Positions 26,036 to 35,511 of a stretch of DNA of 57,571 nt are shown piece after piece (positions within the stretch are counted from its first letter, which is position 1; every line of letters starts with the position of its first letter). Below the pieces are notes generated by a model. The model was not told where the DNA came from. It did no database searches and saw only the letters and a list, made by a program, of their open reading frames with translations. The stretch is from an uncultured Bacteroidia bacterium (GTDB lineage Bacteria > Bacteroidota > Bacteroidia > Bacteroidales > F082). The stretch is taken from contig CADCML010000008.1 in assembly GCA_902802535.1 (NCBI GenBank), positions 1-57,571 of the forward strand, written 5' to 3'. Both the position numbers and the translations under genes were made by a program.

Positions 26036-27183
26036 ATTCCCATGTTTACGAATTCATGATATATGTTGTTCATCATTTCCGAAAGGTCGTAGGTGTCAAC
26101 TATCCAGCGACCCTGTTCATCCTGCATCATCAAATCCTGTGGCTCTCCATCATAAATCCGATAAACAGCCATGTTTTCATGTGTCAGCCTTGCCCGTTCT
26201 TCATCCTTCTGGTTGAGCACAACATTCAAATAGTTCAGTATATAAGGGCTATGTGTCGCCAGCATCAAAGTGACAGTACGGTCGTCTTTGGCATGTGTGG
26301 CAGTAAAAATCAGTTCCTCAATGAGTTTGCACTGAGCATCGGGGAACAAACTCAATTCAGGCTCTTCAATATGGACATCCACAATCTTGGGCAATGATGT
26401 AGGCTCACTGACGGCTTTGAACTTGCTCAAATTCTCCATTTCGTACAGATAACTCATCACAGAACGGTTGAAAGCATCTTTGAATGAAAAATCTTTGGCA
26501 AAGTAATCCACAATCAACGCCAATGGTGCCGATGTCTGAATGCCAGATGATGCTTCAGTAAGCTCAATGGGTTCATGGCGATTGTCGGCAGGAATAATCT
26601 GATAACGTGTCGGCTTGCCTTTCGGATGGGTTATTAACATCTTCATGCCAACGTACTCCAGCTTTAACTCCTTGTCTCCTTCGGAAGCATGCGCGAAATC
26701 ATCATTGGTTTCGTGGAAATAGAATCCCAATGTCGCCCCCTTGTTCTTCCAAGCTTTCTGCGCCCAGGTAGGGATGACATTTCTGTTTTCTGATACAAAA
26801 GAGGCCTTGCAGAACAAAAGATGCTCTTTTGCTATGCTTGGCACAAACAGTTTGCCGTTTTCTATACGAATCTCGTACGAAATGTCGTCACCCATATCCA
26901 CACGGTAAATTAGCACGCTGTTTTTCGTGAACATCTTACCCATTTCCTGGCGTTCCATCATCGAACTCAACCGCATCCTGAACGGTGACTTGGCAATCTT
27001 GGAATGTTTCAGATAGGAGCGGATATTGGCCATTTTGTACAGATAGCGCATCATGGCCACAACTTTCATCAGTGTGCTCTTGCCGCTGGCCGACTCTCCA
27101 ATCAGAATGGTAAAGGGCTTAAGCTGAAGGTTCTCAATTTGCTTCAAAGGACCGAAATCCTTAATTGTGATATATTCTTTCAT
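26032..27183 (-). CDS. ABC-type AAA ATPase of a putative two-gene defence module
   Basis: 383 residues. Walker A is GESASGKS (29-36); a divergent signature TEASSGIQT, Walker B VDVHIEEPELSLFP and the H-switch LATHSPYILN follow. There is an insert between Walker A and the signature. This is the AAA_15/AAA_21 (OLD/RecF-like) ATPase type that drives many phage-defence systems by sensing and gating a partner effector. No TOPRIM domain follows, so it is not OLD itself; the partner is the overlapping Cys-rich gene. It lies 12 bp after mod and 5' of res, a typical place for accessory cassettes in R-M operons. Confidence 0.85.
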   Translation of the reverse strand: MKEYITIKDFGPLKQIENLQLKPFTILIGESASGKSTLMKVVAMMRYLYKMANIRSYLKHSKIAKSPFRMRLSSMMERQEMGKMFTKNSVLIYRVDMGDDISYEIRIENGKLFVPSIAKEHLLFCKASFVSENRNVIPTWAQKAWKNKGATLGFYFHETNDDFAHASEGDKELKLEYVGMKMLITHPKGKPTRYQIIPADNRHEPIELTEASSGIQTSAPLALIVDYFAKDFSFKDAFNRSVMSYLYEMENLSKFKAVSEPTSLPKIVDVHIEEPELSLFPDAQCKLIEELIFTATHAKDDRTVTLMLATHSPYILNYLNVVLNQKDEERARLTHENMAVYRIYDGEPQDLMMQDEQGRWIVDTYDLSEMMNNIYHEFVNMGI

Positions 27184-27195
27184 AATATATTAGTT

Positions 27196-30100
27196 TTATT
27201 CGTTTTCAAACATTCTCTTTTGGAACTCCTCTTCGATGAGCACCACTTTCCAGTGGTCTTCGTCGCGGCGCAGGTTGGGCAGGGTGTTGTCGCCGTTGAC
27301 AAAGATGAGATCGAACTCGGTGTCGTGGGTGCGGAAGTCGCGTTTGCGGAAGAACTCACATAGGGCATCGTTGTCGACTACTTGACAGTTGCGCCAAATG
27401 ACCAAGGTTTTCAGTCCTTCGCGGTGCGTCTTGCCCTGAACAACGCAGATGTTGTCGTCTTGATACCAGTCTTCGGTTTCCACATTGAGGCCGATGAGGT
27501 AGTTGAAGGTTTCTACCATATCGACATGGGTGGGCACCAGCTCGTTGTCCTTGGTGGTCTTCAGCGACATGGCAAAGGGATTCTCAAACCACTGCAAGTT
27601 GAGCTGCGAATCGCGGGTTTCGGTATCGAGCATATAGCTGAGCATGTAGCTCTCATGGAACTCATCGGGCAATGCTTCGGTTTGCTGCTTCTTGATTTCA
27701 AGGTTGTTCAGGGTGTCCTCGTATTGCTCCAAACGGATGTATTTAAAGCATTGGGAAACGCCTTTGCGGGAAACAGGTTTGCCATTATCCCACGTTTCTG
27801 AGTAAACAGCTCTTTCTGCTCTTGTCCTTAATGCCGAATCAAAGTATTCAGCCATATCACAAAGGATGAATTTTCTATTGCCTAAATCTTCTTTGTTCAA
27901 GTTGATAATAGCATGACTCGTTGTTCCACTTCCCCCAAAATAATCAAGCACAAGTGCATCACGGTGACAGCCAGCAACTCTAAGGCAATCCTCTACGGCA
28001 TGAATAGACTTAGGATAATCAAAAGGAATATCCATTTTCTTTAAAAGGTCTGTGCCATGTTCAGTTGCTGAATACTTGGCATCGCCCCATGTTGTAAGTG
28101 GCTGTACTCCTTCATTGGGACGACGACGATAATAAACGTATGTAAGACCGTTATCTTGAACTTCAGCTTTGAGGAATTCAACGTGGTCTTTGATGTTTTC
28201 AATACCGAAGTACCAGCATCCAGCACTACCATCATCTTTTACAGGGTAAACAACAATCTCTTGTGCTGTTGGCTCTTCCTTTATGTTATAAGCCTTTTTT
28301 TCTTCGATATATTCCATTTCTGGGATACGGAAACTATTGGATTCTTTATTCCAATAAAAGGGATAATACATGGTTGGTCTATTCTCTCTATGAGAATTTG
28401 ATCCGGCTTTTCTAAGCATTTCCCAGAAAAAAGGTCCTTTTTCATCCCTTTCTCTATAACGCGCTAATTGCTCATCAGAGCGTGCGAGACGCGCAATGGC
28501 TGTTTTCTCATCTTTCTTAGAAAACAATCCGTATTCGTGTGAAATTGCAAAGCCATTAGGAATTGGGCGCCCTGATGGTTTAATTCGGATAGCAACAACT
28601 TCTGGTTGTTCTTCAAATATTTCTTCAAGAAGAAGGTTGAGTTTGCTTTGTTCTACATCATCAATTGTCGTGCATTGTATACCGTCTATAGATAACAGGT
28701 TTTTCCCAAGTTGCAATCGATTTGCCATTAGACTTAGCCAAGAGGAGTCCTTATAGCTGTTTTTATACATAATCTCGCTGGCACTGGTGTTGTATGGCGG
28801 ATCAGCATATATATTTTTAATCCTATTTGAATACTTTTCCTGCAACAGCTCCAATGCTTGGAAATTCTCACTATTGATCAGCAACCCATTTGTCTGCTCA
28901 TCCACATTCTCCATGCTTGCAATCAACTGATGCTTGAATTTGGTATCGAAGAAAGCTGTGTCAAGCACAAGGAATTGGTTCTGTTTCAGGAACTCAATGG
29001 TCAACGGCTCACTGTAGGCTTCTGTCACCACATCGCCCTTTATTTCATCAATGGCAAACAGGCGCACCCATTCACGGCGTTGGGCTTCGTTGTCACAGAT
29101 GGGCTGATAGAGAGTCTCCGGCACACGGTCGAGCGTGATGCAATAGTCGCATTGCACAACGAATTTCTTCTTCAGCCAAAGGCGACGCTGGAAGTTCTCC
29201 AACTGCGCCAGCATTTGGATAATCTTTTGTCCCACCTGCTTGATGGCCTTCACTATGGCCAATTGGCTGTTAATGTGCTTTGGGTCGAGGTCGTCGATAT
29301 GCAGCACTTCATTCTTCAGGTAGAAATCCAACTCGCGGTTGAGGAAGCCGCCAAGGTCTTTGTGGATGAAGTAGTCGAAGGAGTTTTTGGCGGTGTAGTC
29401 GGTCAGATGCTTCTCCAAAAGGGTGCGGTTGGGGTTGTCTTTGGTGGGAGCTTTCCCAACAGCAACCAGCTCACTAAACTCGTCAGGAATTAGTGGCTTC
29501 ATAGTTTCCAAAGCAGCAATCAACAAGTCTTTCTGCTTGGTGGCTTTGGGCATCAACTCGTAGGTGAAATAGATATTCAGCTCACCGTCAACGATTTCCA
29601 CAACAGGTTCATCGTCGTTTTCGGGCTTGTAGAGCGCGAAGCGACGTTCCATATTGTTGGCCGTTTTGTTGTTGTTCTGTTCCGTAGAGGCATCCTTCAG
29701 CACAAAATGCACCTTCTTTCTGCTGGGAAGCACAAAGGTATAGTTGCGGAAATACTCCGAAGTCTTGATATAGTACTGGTCGGCATTAGCCCAATGCAGC
29801 TTCACTTCCTCGCCGTTGTAAGGGATGGCGTAGGTGTTATCCTTGTAGCGACGCTTGGATAGGAAATCACCTCCGTCATAATAGCGTGAGAAGAAGGTCA
29901 CCAAATGAGAAAACACTTCGCTCTGCATGGATTCAGGGTCGCCGCCTTGCTCTAATTGGGCTTTCAGCTTCTTGTATTCGGCCACCATGGGGATGCTTTC
30001 CGGCAAGCTGTCAACCCCGGTGCCCAATTGCGCCTCGATTTCGGCTATGCGCTTCTTTGTGGTATCGACGCTGGAAGCGTCGGCTCCTAAAGCATCCTTC

Positions 30101-30252
30101 ACTTGCGGCAAGAGGTCAAGACTCAGGAAACGGTTGATTTCCTCGCGTTTCTGGTTCATGATGCGGTAGATGCCAAAGTCGAGCTCGGCATGGTCCATCA
30201 TGAAGATTTCCTGCAATTTGGCTATGAATTTGTCGTAATAATTTGTGGCCAT
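27196..30252 (-). CDS. Type III-like DNA adenine methyltransferase (Mod)
   Basis: 1018 residues, much longer than the usual Mod of about 600. Motif IV DPPYNT is at 484-489, followed by MYKNSYKDSSWLSLM; motif I is VLDYFGGSGTTSHA near residue 770. This is the beta-class order seen in Type III Mod N6-adenine methyltransferases. The first 450 residues are an extra helical and strand-rich region with no recognisable motif, and may be the interface with the SNF2 or Res partner. It starts 21 bp after the SNF2 gene. Methylation should protect the host and direct the Res subunit. Confidence 0.9.
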   Translation of the reverse strand: MATNYYDKFIAKLQEIFMMDHAELDFGIYRIMNQKREEINRFLSLDLLPQVKDALGADASSVDTTKKRIAEIEAQLGTGVDSLPESIPMVAEYKKLKAQLEQGGDPESMQSEVFSHLVTFFSRYYDGGDFLSKRRYKDNTYAIPYNGEEVKLHWANADQYYIKTSEYFRNYTFVLPSRKKVHFVLKDASTEQNNNKTANNMERRFALYKPENDDEPVVEIVDGELNIYFTYELMPKATKQKDLLIAALETMKPLIPDEFSELVAVGKAPTKDNPNRTLLEKHLTDYTAKNSFDYFIHKDLGGFLNRELDFYLKNEVLHIDDLDPKHINSQLAIVKAIKQVGQKIIQMLAQLENFQRRLWLKKKFVVQCDYCITLDRVPETLYQPICDNEAQRREWVRLFAIDEIKGDVVTEAYSEPLTIEFLKQNQFLVLDTAFFDTKFKHQLIASMENVDEQTNGLLINSENFQALELLQEKYSNRIKNIYADPPYNTSASEIMYKNSYKDSSWLSLMANRLQLGKNLLSIDGIQCTTIDDVEQSKLNLLLEEIFEEQPEVVAIRIKPSGRPIPNGFAISHEYGLFSKKDEKTAIARLARSDEQLARYRERDEKGPFFWEMLRKAGSNSHRENRPTMYYPFYWNKESNSFRIPEMEYIEEKKAYNIKEEPTAQEIVVYPVKDDGSAGCWYFGIENIKDHVEFLKAEVQDNGLTYVYYRRRPNEGVQPLTTWGDAKYSATEHGTDLLKKMDIPFDYPKSIHAVEDCLRVAGCHRDALVLDYFGGSGTTSHAIINLNKEDLGNRKFILCDMAEYFDSALRTRAERAVYSETWDNGKPVSRKGVSQCFKYIRLEQYEDTLNNLEIKKQQTEALPDEFHESYMLSYMLDTETRDSQLNLQWFENPFAMSLKTTKDNELVPTHVDMVETFNYLIGLNVETEDWYQDDNICVVQGKTHREGLKTLVIWRNCQVVDNDALCEFFRKRDFRTHDTEFDLIFVNGDNTLPNLRRDEDHWKVVLIEEEFQKRMFENE

Positions 30253-30273
30253 TTGTACTATATTTATTTGTTT

Positions 30274-33123
30274 TTACTCTTTTACTTTCCAACGGATGAG
30301 AAACAGATTGTTTGTTTCGGTTTCCTTAATCATCCTTTGTTCCAATTCGCGGATCATTTTCTTCCGCTGTTCGCTGACCTCTTCTTCGCGGTCTTCAAGG
30401 TCGTTACGCAAGCGACGCTTCTTGCGCTTTAAGTCTTCCACTTTCTTTTCAAGCTCCAGCTTTTCGGCCATTGACTCGGCATTGCGGGCAGCGCGTTCAG
30501 TTTCCAAGATTGTGCGCTTGACTACGCCTATCTCGGCCTCAATACCGTCAATGATATCGTGTTCCCATTGATAAATACGGTTTTCCTCTACCTTGAAGAA
30601 GGAAAGGTTGCGCGAGTCAATCTCCTTCAGCTTTGCTTTCGAATGTTGGGCAACGTCTTTCTGCAAGTGTTGCCGGATGTCGTCGCTGATGAAACGCTCG
30701 GAAGCGTTTCCTGCTATCTCTTTGCCGCCATTTAGGAACAGTTTCTCGCAATCGTCCTGAGAAACCAGCTTGCCGTCGTCGGTCATGGCATTAAAGAGCA
30801 AGTATTGCTCGTCGGCCATAGCAGAGATGCCTAAACGCGCCAACACCAAATAGCCATGCGCGCCCAAAAGATACTCTGGTAGTTGCGCATTCATCTGCAA
30901 GGCTTGTTGGTCAAACTCAATCTTGGCTTCGTCATCAAGATTGATGGACAAAGCCGAATTGATGACATGCTGAGCCAAAGGAGTGTTGAATCGATAAGGG
31001 ATGGCATCGCCATCGTTTTTCAGCATGGCGTATTTGCCTTTGCGTTGGCCAGCTACAGGAACCTTAAGCACAAAGGTGTGCTGCTCGTCGTTGAAGACAG
31101 CTTCTTTGCTGAGCATGAATTTCGTAAGCTCCCAGAAGACATGCTCGTAACGGTTGAGGAAAGCACCTGTTGCATCATGGGTCATGCGAAGATGTTCCTG
31201 CACATTGATGTCGAAGTTTTCGAGCACTTGCGAGCGCACTTGACTCATGCGCTCATCGATTTGCTCCTGCATCTCGTTCTGAAGCTGTTCGAAGGCTGAG
31301 TTGATTTCTTCTTCACTTCGGCATTGCTGGTAGATTTGCCAGATGCGCGATTCGATGTCGATGTTGTCGGCTTGGCCCAGCACTTCGTCGCTGGCGCCAA
31401 ACACGTCATCGAACAATTTGAATTTAGTGGAAAGCAAGTCAAAGACGCGAACATCGGCATAGTTGCGGGTGTTCAGGAAATTGACCACCACCACATCATA
31501 TTTCTGACCATAACGATGGCAGCGGCCAATGCGCTGCTCGATACGCTGCGGGTTCCAAGGAAGGTCATAATTGATGACCAACGAGCAGAATTGCAAGTTC
31601 AAGCCTTCGGCTGCGGCTTCGGTGGCAATCATTATATCAGCTTGATGCTCGAAATAATCGACCGCAGCGGCTCTCCTGTCGGCGGCCTTGATGCCACTGA
31701 CGCGGTCGGGATGAGCGAGGCACCACTTCTTGTAGATTTCGTTGGTCTGTGGTTCGCTGGCTTTGCCATTGAACAAAACAATGCGGTTGGCGTAGCCATT
31801 GGCTTCGAGGAAGTCTTTCAGGAAAGACTGCGTTTTGGTGGATTCGGTAAATATCAAGGCTTTGTGTTGAGCGCCTTGTTTGCGCAGCATCTTGAAAGCT
31901 TCCTTCAGTGAAACGAGTAGCGCAAGGGACTTGGACTCTTGCTTGATAGACTTTGCCTTTTCGATGAAACCCTCAATGGTTTCAATTTCTTTTTTCAGAC
32001 GTGGGATGTCTATTTCATCCTGGTCAAAGGTGACTTCCGTATCCTCGTCCAATTCATCTTCCTCGATAAGACTCCAATCATCCTCATCAATCAAGCCTTC
32101 AAGGTCAAGTTGTTCATTCTTTTTGCTTTCCAGCATCCTTTGAAGACGTTCCTTGATATGTGTTAGCGTAAAGACCAAGGCAAAGGTGGACGAAGCCATA
32201 ATCTTTCGCACAATCATGGTAGTCAGCTTCTTTTGCGAAGCTGGAACGCTATAGATGTCATCGCGACGCAAAAACTCCGAAACAAGATTGTACAGTTCCT
32301 GCTCGGGGTCGGTGGCATCGAACTTTTGGGTTAGCGGCAGGCGGTTGGTGTAGTTGATATACTCACGGACATCGCGACGCAAGGTGCGGGTGTAAAGCTT
32401 TTCAATCCTTTGGCGAAGTTCATTTAGGTTTTCACCTTTGCCATACTGCTTACGGAAAGATTTTTCATTGCCAAACAAACGGTCGTCGATGATGCTTGTC
32501 AGGCCATAAAGCTCCAGCAAGGAGTTTTGGAACGGAGTGGCCGTCAGCAACAGTTTTTTCACACCAACCAAAGCATCCCTGACCTCGGCGGAAGTGCGAG
32601 CCGAAGTGCGATAGACATTGCGCATCTTGTGGGCTTCATCAATAACCGCCAAATCAAAAGCATGGAGCAGAATACTCTCTTTGTGCTTGGCAGCGAAATT
32701 GTAGCTACAGATGATGGCACGGGATGGATTCAAAGGATTTTTGCCTTCCTTGTAGTAGGCATTGAAATTCTTGGTATCAAGTATCTCGCTGGGGATTCCG
32801 AACTTATCCAATAGCTCGGCTTCCCATTGCTTGCGCAAAGAAGCAGGGCAAACAATCAAGATCTTTCTTTTGCCTGTTGACCAATATTGACAAACAACCA
32901 TACCCGCTTCGATGGTCTTTCCCAAGCCTACCTCGTCGGCCAACACTACACCTTTGGAGAAAGGCGAGTTGAAGGCGAAGAGTGCGGCATCAATCTGATG
33001 AGGATTGATGTCGACCGTGGAACTGAGCAAAGACTGGGAAAGCGAATCCAAATCGCCATTGGCGGACTGGCCGCTCAATAAAGCGGCGTAATATTTTGCG
33101 TGGTATCGTGTAATGGAAGCCAT
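30274..33123 (-). CDS. SNF2/RapA-like helicase heading the defence operon
   Basis: 949 residues. The SNF2-type ATPase has DEVGLGKT (63-70), DEAH (162-165), TATPFQNS and the C-terminal helicase half with ATEAAAEGLNLQ and NPQRIEQRIGRCHRYGQ. A Lys/Glu-rich coiled coil lies at about 870-930. It resembles RapA-type helicases and the SNF2 subunits of DISARM and other modification-linked systems. It is not a component of canonical Type III R-M. It is first in the leftward operon, behind a promoter element at 33162-33169. Confidence 0.9.
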   Translation of the reverse strand: MASITRYHAKYYAALLSGQSANGDLDSLSQSLLSSTVDINPHQIDAALFAFNSPFSKGVVLADEVGLGKTIEAGMVVCQYWSTGKRKILIVCPASLRKQWEAELLDKFGIPSEILDTKNFNAYYKEGKNPLNPSRAIICSYNFAAKHKESILLHAFDLAVIDEAHKMRNVYRTSARTSAEVRDALVGVKKLLLTATPFQNSLLELYGLTSIIDDRLFGNEKSFRKQYGKGENLNELRQRIEKLYTRTLRRDVREYINYTNRLPLTQKFDATDPEQELYNLVSEFLRRDDIYSVPASQKKLTTMIVRKIMASSTFALVFTLTHIKERLQRMLESKKNEQLDLEGLIDEDDWSLIEEDELDEDTEVTFDQDEIDIPRLKKEIETIEGFIEKAKSIKQESKSLALLVSLKEAFKMLRKQGAQHKALIFTESTKTQSFLKDFLEANGYANRIVLFNGKASEPQTNEIYKKWCLAHPDRVSGIKAADRRAAAVDYFEHQADIMIATEAAAEGLNLQFCSLVINYDLPWNPQRIEQRIGRCHRYGQKYDVVVVNFLNTRNYADVRVFDLLSTKFKLFDDVFGASDEVLGQADNIDIESRIWQIYQQCRSEEEINSAFEQLQNEMQEQIDERMSQVRSQVLENFDINVQEHLRMTHDATGAFLNRYEHVFWELTKFMLSKEAVFNDEQHTFVLKVPVAGQRKGKYAMLKNDGDAIPYRFNTPLAQHVINSALSINLDDEAKIEFDQQALQMNAQLPEYLLGAHGYLVLARLGISAMADEQYLLFNAMTDDGKLVSQDDCEKLFLNGGKEIAGNASERFISDDIRQHLQKDVAQHSKAKLKEIDSRNLSFFKVEENRIYQWEHDIIDGIEAEIGVVKRTILETERAARNAESMAEKLELEKKVEDLKRKKRRLRNDLEDREEEVSEQRKKMIRELEQRMIKETETNNLFLIRWKVKE

Positions 33124-33161
33124 TGGAAGTGCTTTAGGATGGTTTTACTATAAATAGGCTG

Positions 33162-33169
33162 CAAATTTA
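33162..33169 (-). promoter_or_regulatory. -7 element for the seven-gene defence operon
   Basis: Reads TAAATTTG on the minus strand, 38 bases before the SNF2 start. No other convincing promoter was seen between the seven genes, whose gaps are -4 to 31 bp. Confidence 0.5.
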
Positions 33170-33320
33170 GGAAAAGAAAAGGTTGTTTTGAGAGCTTTTT
33201 AATAAATAGGTGTAAAAAAGAATAAACTGAGAGAATCTTTTTCCAAAAAAAGTGATTGTAGAATGTGTAGAAAGAAGATGGAAATATCATAAACATATAG
33301 CATTCGATTCGATAGCTTCG

Positions 33321-33557
33321 ATGAACGAAGAGGAGTCTGATAAAACGACTTTAAAAACGGAAAAACCAAATCGAAATGAGGAAAATCGGCGACAAATCAT
33401 CGATTTTATCGCCGATAACAGGATTTCAAATTCAAAAACCGTTTCGAAAGCCATGGGACTCAAGCCTTCGAGAACTTGCGACTATCTCAAACAACTCGTG
33501 AACGAAGGCGTCCTTGAGGTGGAGTATAAAAACAGGAAGTATAGGATTAAGAAGTGA
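33321..33557 (+). CDS. Small winged-helix protein or C-terminal remnant of an AlbA_2-type regulator
   Basis: 78 residues from the ATG at 33321. After a polar N-terminus, NRRQIIDFIADNRISNSKTV, then SKAMGLKPSRTCDYLKQLVN, then EGVLEVEYKNRKYRIKK is a clear winged-helix pattern. The same kind of domain closes many AlbA_2/ATPase proteins, and such a gene follows 120 bp downstream. It could therefore be a free-standing regulator or a leftover C-terminus of a lost paralogue. No promoter was identified. Confidence 0.45.
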   Translation: MNEEESDKTTLKTEKPNRNEENRRQIIDFIADNRISNSKTVSKAMGLKPSRTCDYLKQLVNEGVLEVEYKNRKYRIKK

Positions 33558-33644
33558 ATGGTTGGTATGGGTGGGAATTTGGTGTAGAGATACTGAAAAG
33601 TAACTGGGAGTAATTCACGGAATGATTGTTTTGGATAAAAATTG

Positions 33645-33652
33645 TAACTTTG
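33645..33652 (+). promoter_or_regulatory. -7 element for the AlbA_2/ATPase gene
   Basis: TAACTTTG, 23 bases before the ATG at 33676. Confidence 0.5.
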
Positions 33653-33675
33653 TAGCCTGAAACAACAACACGACA

Positions 33676-35040
33676 ATGGACATTTACGAGGTTTTCAACG
33701 AGCTGCGGTATCATCATGAAGATGAGGTGGTGGAGTTTAAGAAGGCGGAGAATAACTTCGACTTCGATGACTTGGGCAAGTATTTCTCAGCACTGAGCAA
33801 CGAGGCCAACCTGAGAGACAAGGCGTTTGCGTGGCTAGTATTTGGTGTTTAGAACAAGACGCGTGAGGCCATCGGAACAACGTACAAGAACAGCATGACA
33901 AGCCTCCAGAAACTAAAGCACGACTTGGCGCAACACACCACCGACAGGAACACTTTCCGCGACAACTTTGAGCTGAAGGTGGATGGAAAACGTGTGTTGA
34001 TGTTCCAAGTGCCAGCAGCTCCACGCGGTATTCCGATGGGTTGGCAAGGGCTTTTCTATGCCAGACAAGGAGAAAGTCTTGTGGCGTTGGACATGAGCAA
34101 GTATGAGGAGATAAGAAGGCAGACGGCTGTAGAGGACTGGTCGAAAAAGATAGTGGATGGGGCGACGATGGATGACCTGGATCCTGAAGCTATAAAAAAG
34201 GCTCGAGAAAAGTTCGCCAAGAAGCATCCAGACCTTGTGAAGGAAATGAAAAAGTGGGATGACTTGACTTTCCTCAACAAAGCCAAAATTACCTTAAGGG
34301 GAAAGATAACCAACACGGCCATCTTGCTGGTGGGTCGCACGGAGAGTGAATACCTCATATCGCCCGCAGTGGCAAGGATAAGATGGATATACAAAGACTC
34401 GACAGGCACTGAACGCGATTTTGCCATTGAAACCTGTCCTTTTGTAGTGGCCACTGACACGATTTATAACAAGATTCGCAATTTTAAATACCTCATGATT
34501 AATCCTGAACTATCCACGATGGTGCCGGATAGTCTTGAAACATACGATCCTTTCATTATCCGAGAGGCTTTGAATAATGCGATTGCCCATCAGGATTATG
34601 GGTGTCAAGGAATGATTAACATTGTGGAAGAAGAGGACAGGTTGATTTTTACCAACATGGGTAGATTTATACCCGATAGCGTTAGGAGTGTGCTTGTAAA
34701 CGACGCTCCTGAAGAACATTACAGGAACAAGATGCTGGCCAACGCCATGGTTGAGCTTGGGATGGTTGACACCATAGGTAGCGGCATCAAGCGAATGTTT
34801 GACAAACAGCGCGAAAGACTGTTCCCGATGCCCGACTATGATTTCAGCGACAACAGAGTGAAAGTGACCATCGTAGGTAAGGTGTTGGATGTCGACTACG
34901 CCATGCTACTGAACAAGTTGCCCGAGGCTTTGACGGAAAAACAGAAACTTTCTAAAATTGGGAACTTGCTGACGTATTTGCGTAAAAATGGTAAAATCGA
35001 GTTGCTAGAGAATAAAATGTGGGCGAGAAAGTTCTCGTAA
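33676..35040 (+). pseudogene. AlbA_2 / ATP-binding (RecG-like) protein interrupted by an amber stop
   Basis: Read through, the frame would give 454 residues: an N-terminal AlbA_2 (Schlafen-like) domain beginning MDIYEVFNELRYHHEDEVVE, FKKAENNF, the family motif AWLVFGV.NKTREAIGTTY, then a GHKL-type ATP-binding domain (FIIREALNNAIAHQDYG, then IGSGIKRMF). Codon 59 (33850-33852) is TAG within WLVFGV.NKTRE, where homologues have a sense codon; one substitution from CAG, GAG or AAG explains it. Downstream codons remain open and well conserved, so the mutation is recent, or the C-terminal part is reinitiated at 33895. TAG is used as a normal stop elsewhere here (55419-55421), so recoding is unlikely. 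Confidence 0.8.
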
Positions 35041-35049
35041 AAGGCTTCG

Positions 35050-35213
35050 TTTTAAGAGAAGTTTAAGAGAAGTTTAAGAGAAATCAGTTTATAAACACGT
35101 GATTTTCAGATAGATAATTAAATTAGTTTACGAGAAATTTACGAGAAGTTTAAGAGAACTTGGTTAAAAATCAAGGTAAGTTTTATGCGAGATTTATGCG
35201 AGGTTTATGCGAA
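35050..35213 (+). repeat. Three clusters of three 11-bp iteron-like repeats
   Basis: Cluster 1 (35050-35082): TTTTAAGAGAA, GTTTAAGAGAA, GTTTAAGAGAA. Cluster 2 (35126-35158): GTTTACGAGAA, ATTTACGAGAA, GTTTAAGAGAA. Cluster 3 (35181-35213): TTTTATGCGAG, ATTTATGCGAG, GTTTATGCGAA. All units are exactly 11 bp (about one helical turn) with a common TTTAnGnGA core. They fill the region between the AlbA_2 gene and the small minus-strand gene. Confidence 0.85.
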
Positions 35214-35236
35214 ATAGAATCGCAAACAATTTATTT

Positions 35237-35470
35237 TCAAGCAAATAGGTTGAACAAGGAGGTGAGATTGCTGGCTGTTATCGACAGGTTTTGAGGGGAT
35301 GCGGCTTCACCTTTAGGCTCGGCAAAGAGCATAGGAACCCCGAGATACACACCGTCGAAAAAGCGATATGCAATCAGGTCGCCCACAGTGGCACCTTTCA
35401 TCTGAACTTTGCTTCGTTCCTGCAAAGGAATGGTCCTTCCTAGAATCACGATATTCTTTATTTCACTCAT
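35237..35470 (-). CDS. Small protein of unknown function
   Basis: 77 residues, no signal or TM segment. The sequence (MSEIKNIVILGRTIPLQERS, then KVQMKGATVGDLIAYRFFDG) is compact with several short strands, and it has its own -7 element. It ends next to the iteron-like array and may belong to the AlbA_2 locus. I do not recognise a family. Confidence 0.5.
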   Translation of the reverse strand: MSEIKNIVILGRTIPLQERSKVQMKGATVGDLIAYRFFDGVYLGVPMLFAEPKGEAASPQNLSITASNLTSLFNLFA

Positions 35471-35503
35471 TTTGCTTCATTTTAATACCCCATTAAAACG
35501 ATG

Positions 35504-35511
35504 CAAAAGTA
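35504..35511 (-). promoter_or_regulatory. -7 element for the 77-residue protein gene
   Basis: Reads TACTTTTG on the minus strand, 33 bases before the start at 35470. Confidence 0.5.

Noticed and set aside
33850-33852. TAG as a recoded sense codon
   Set aside because: TAG terminates the TonB-type receptor gene (55419-55421) and no suppressor tRNA was seen.
35050-35213. CRISPR or microsatellite phase-variation tract
   Set aside because: Units are 11 bp with no spacers and lie outside any intact reading frame, so neither fits; an iteron-like array is a better description.
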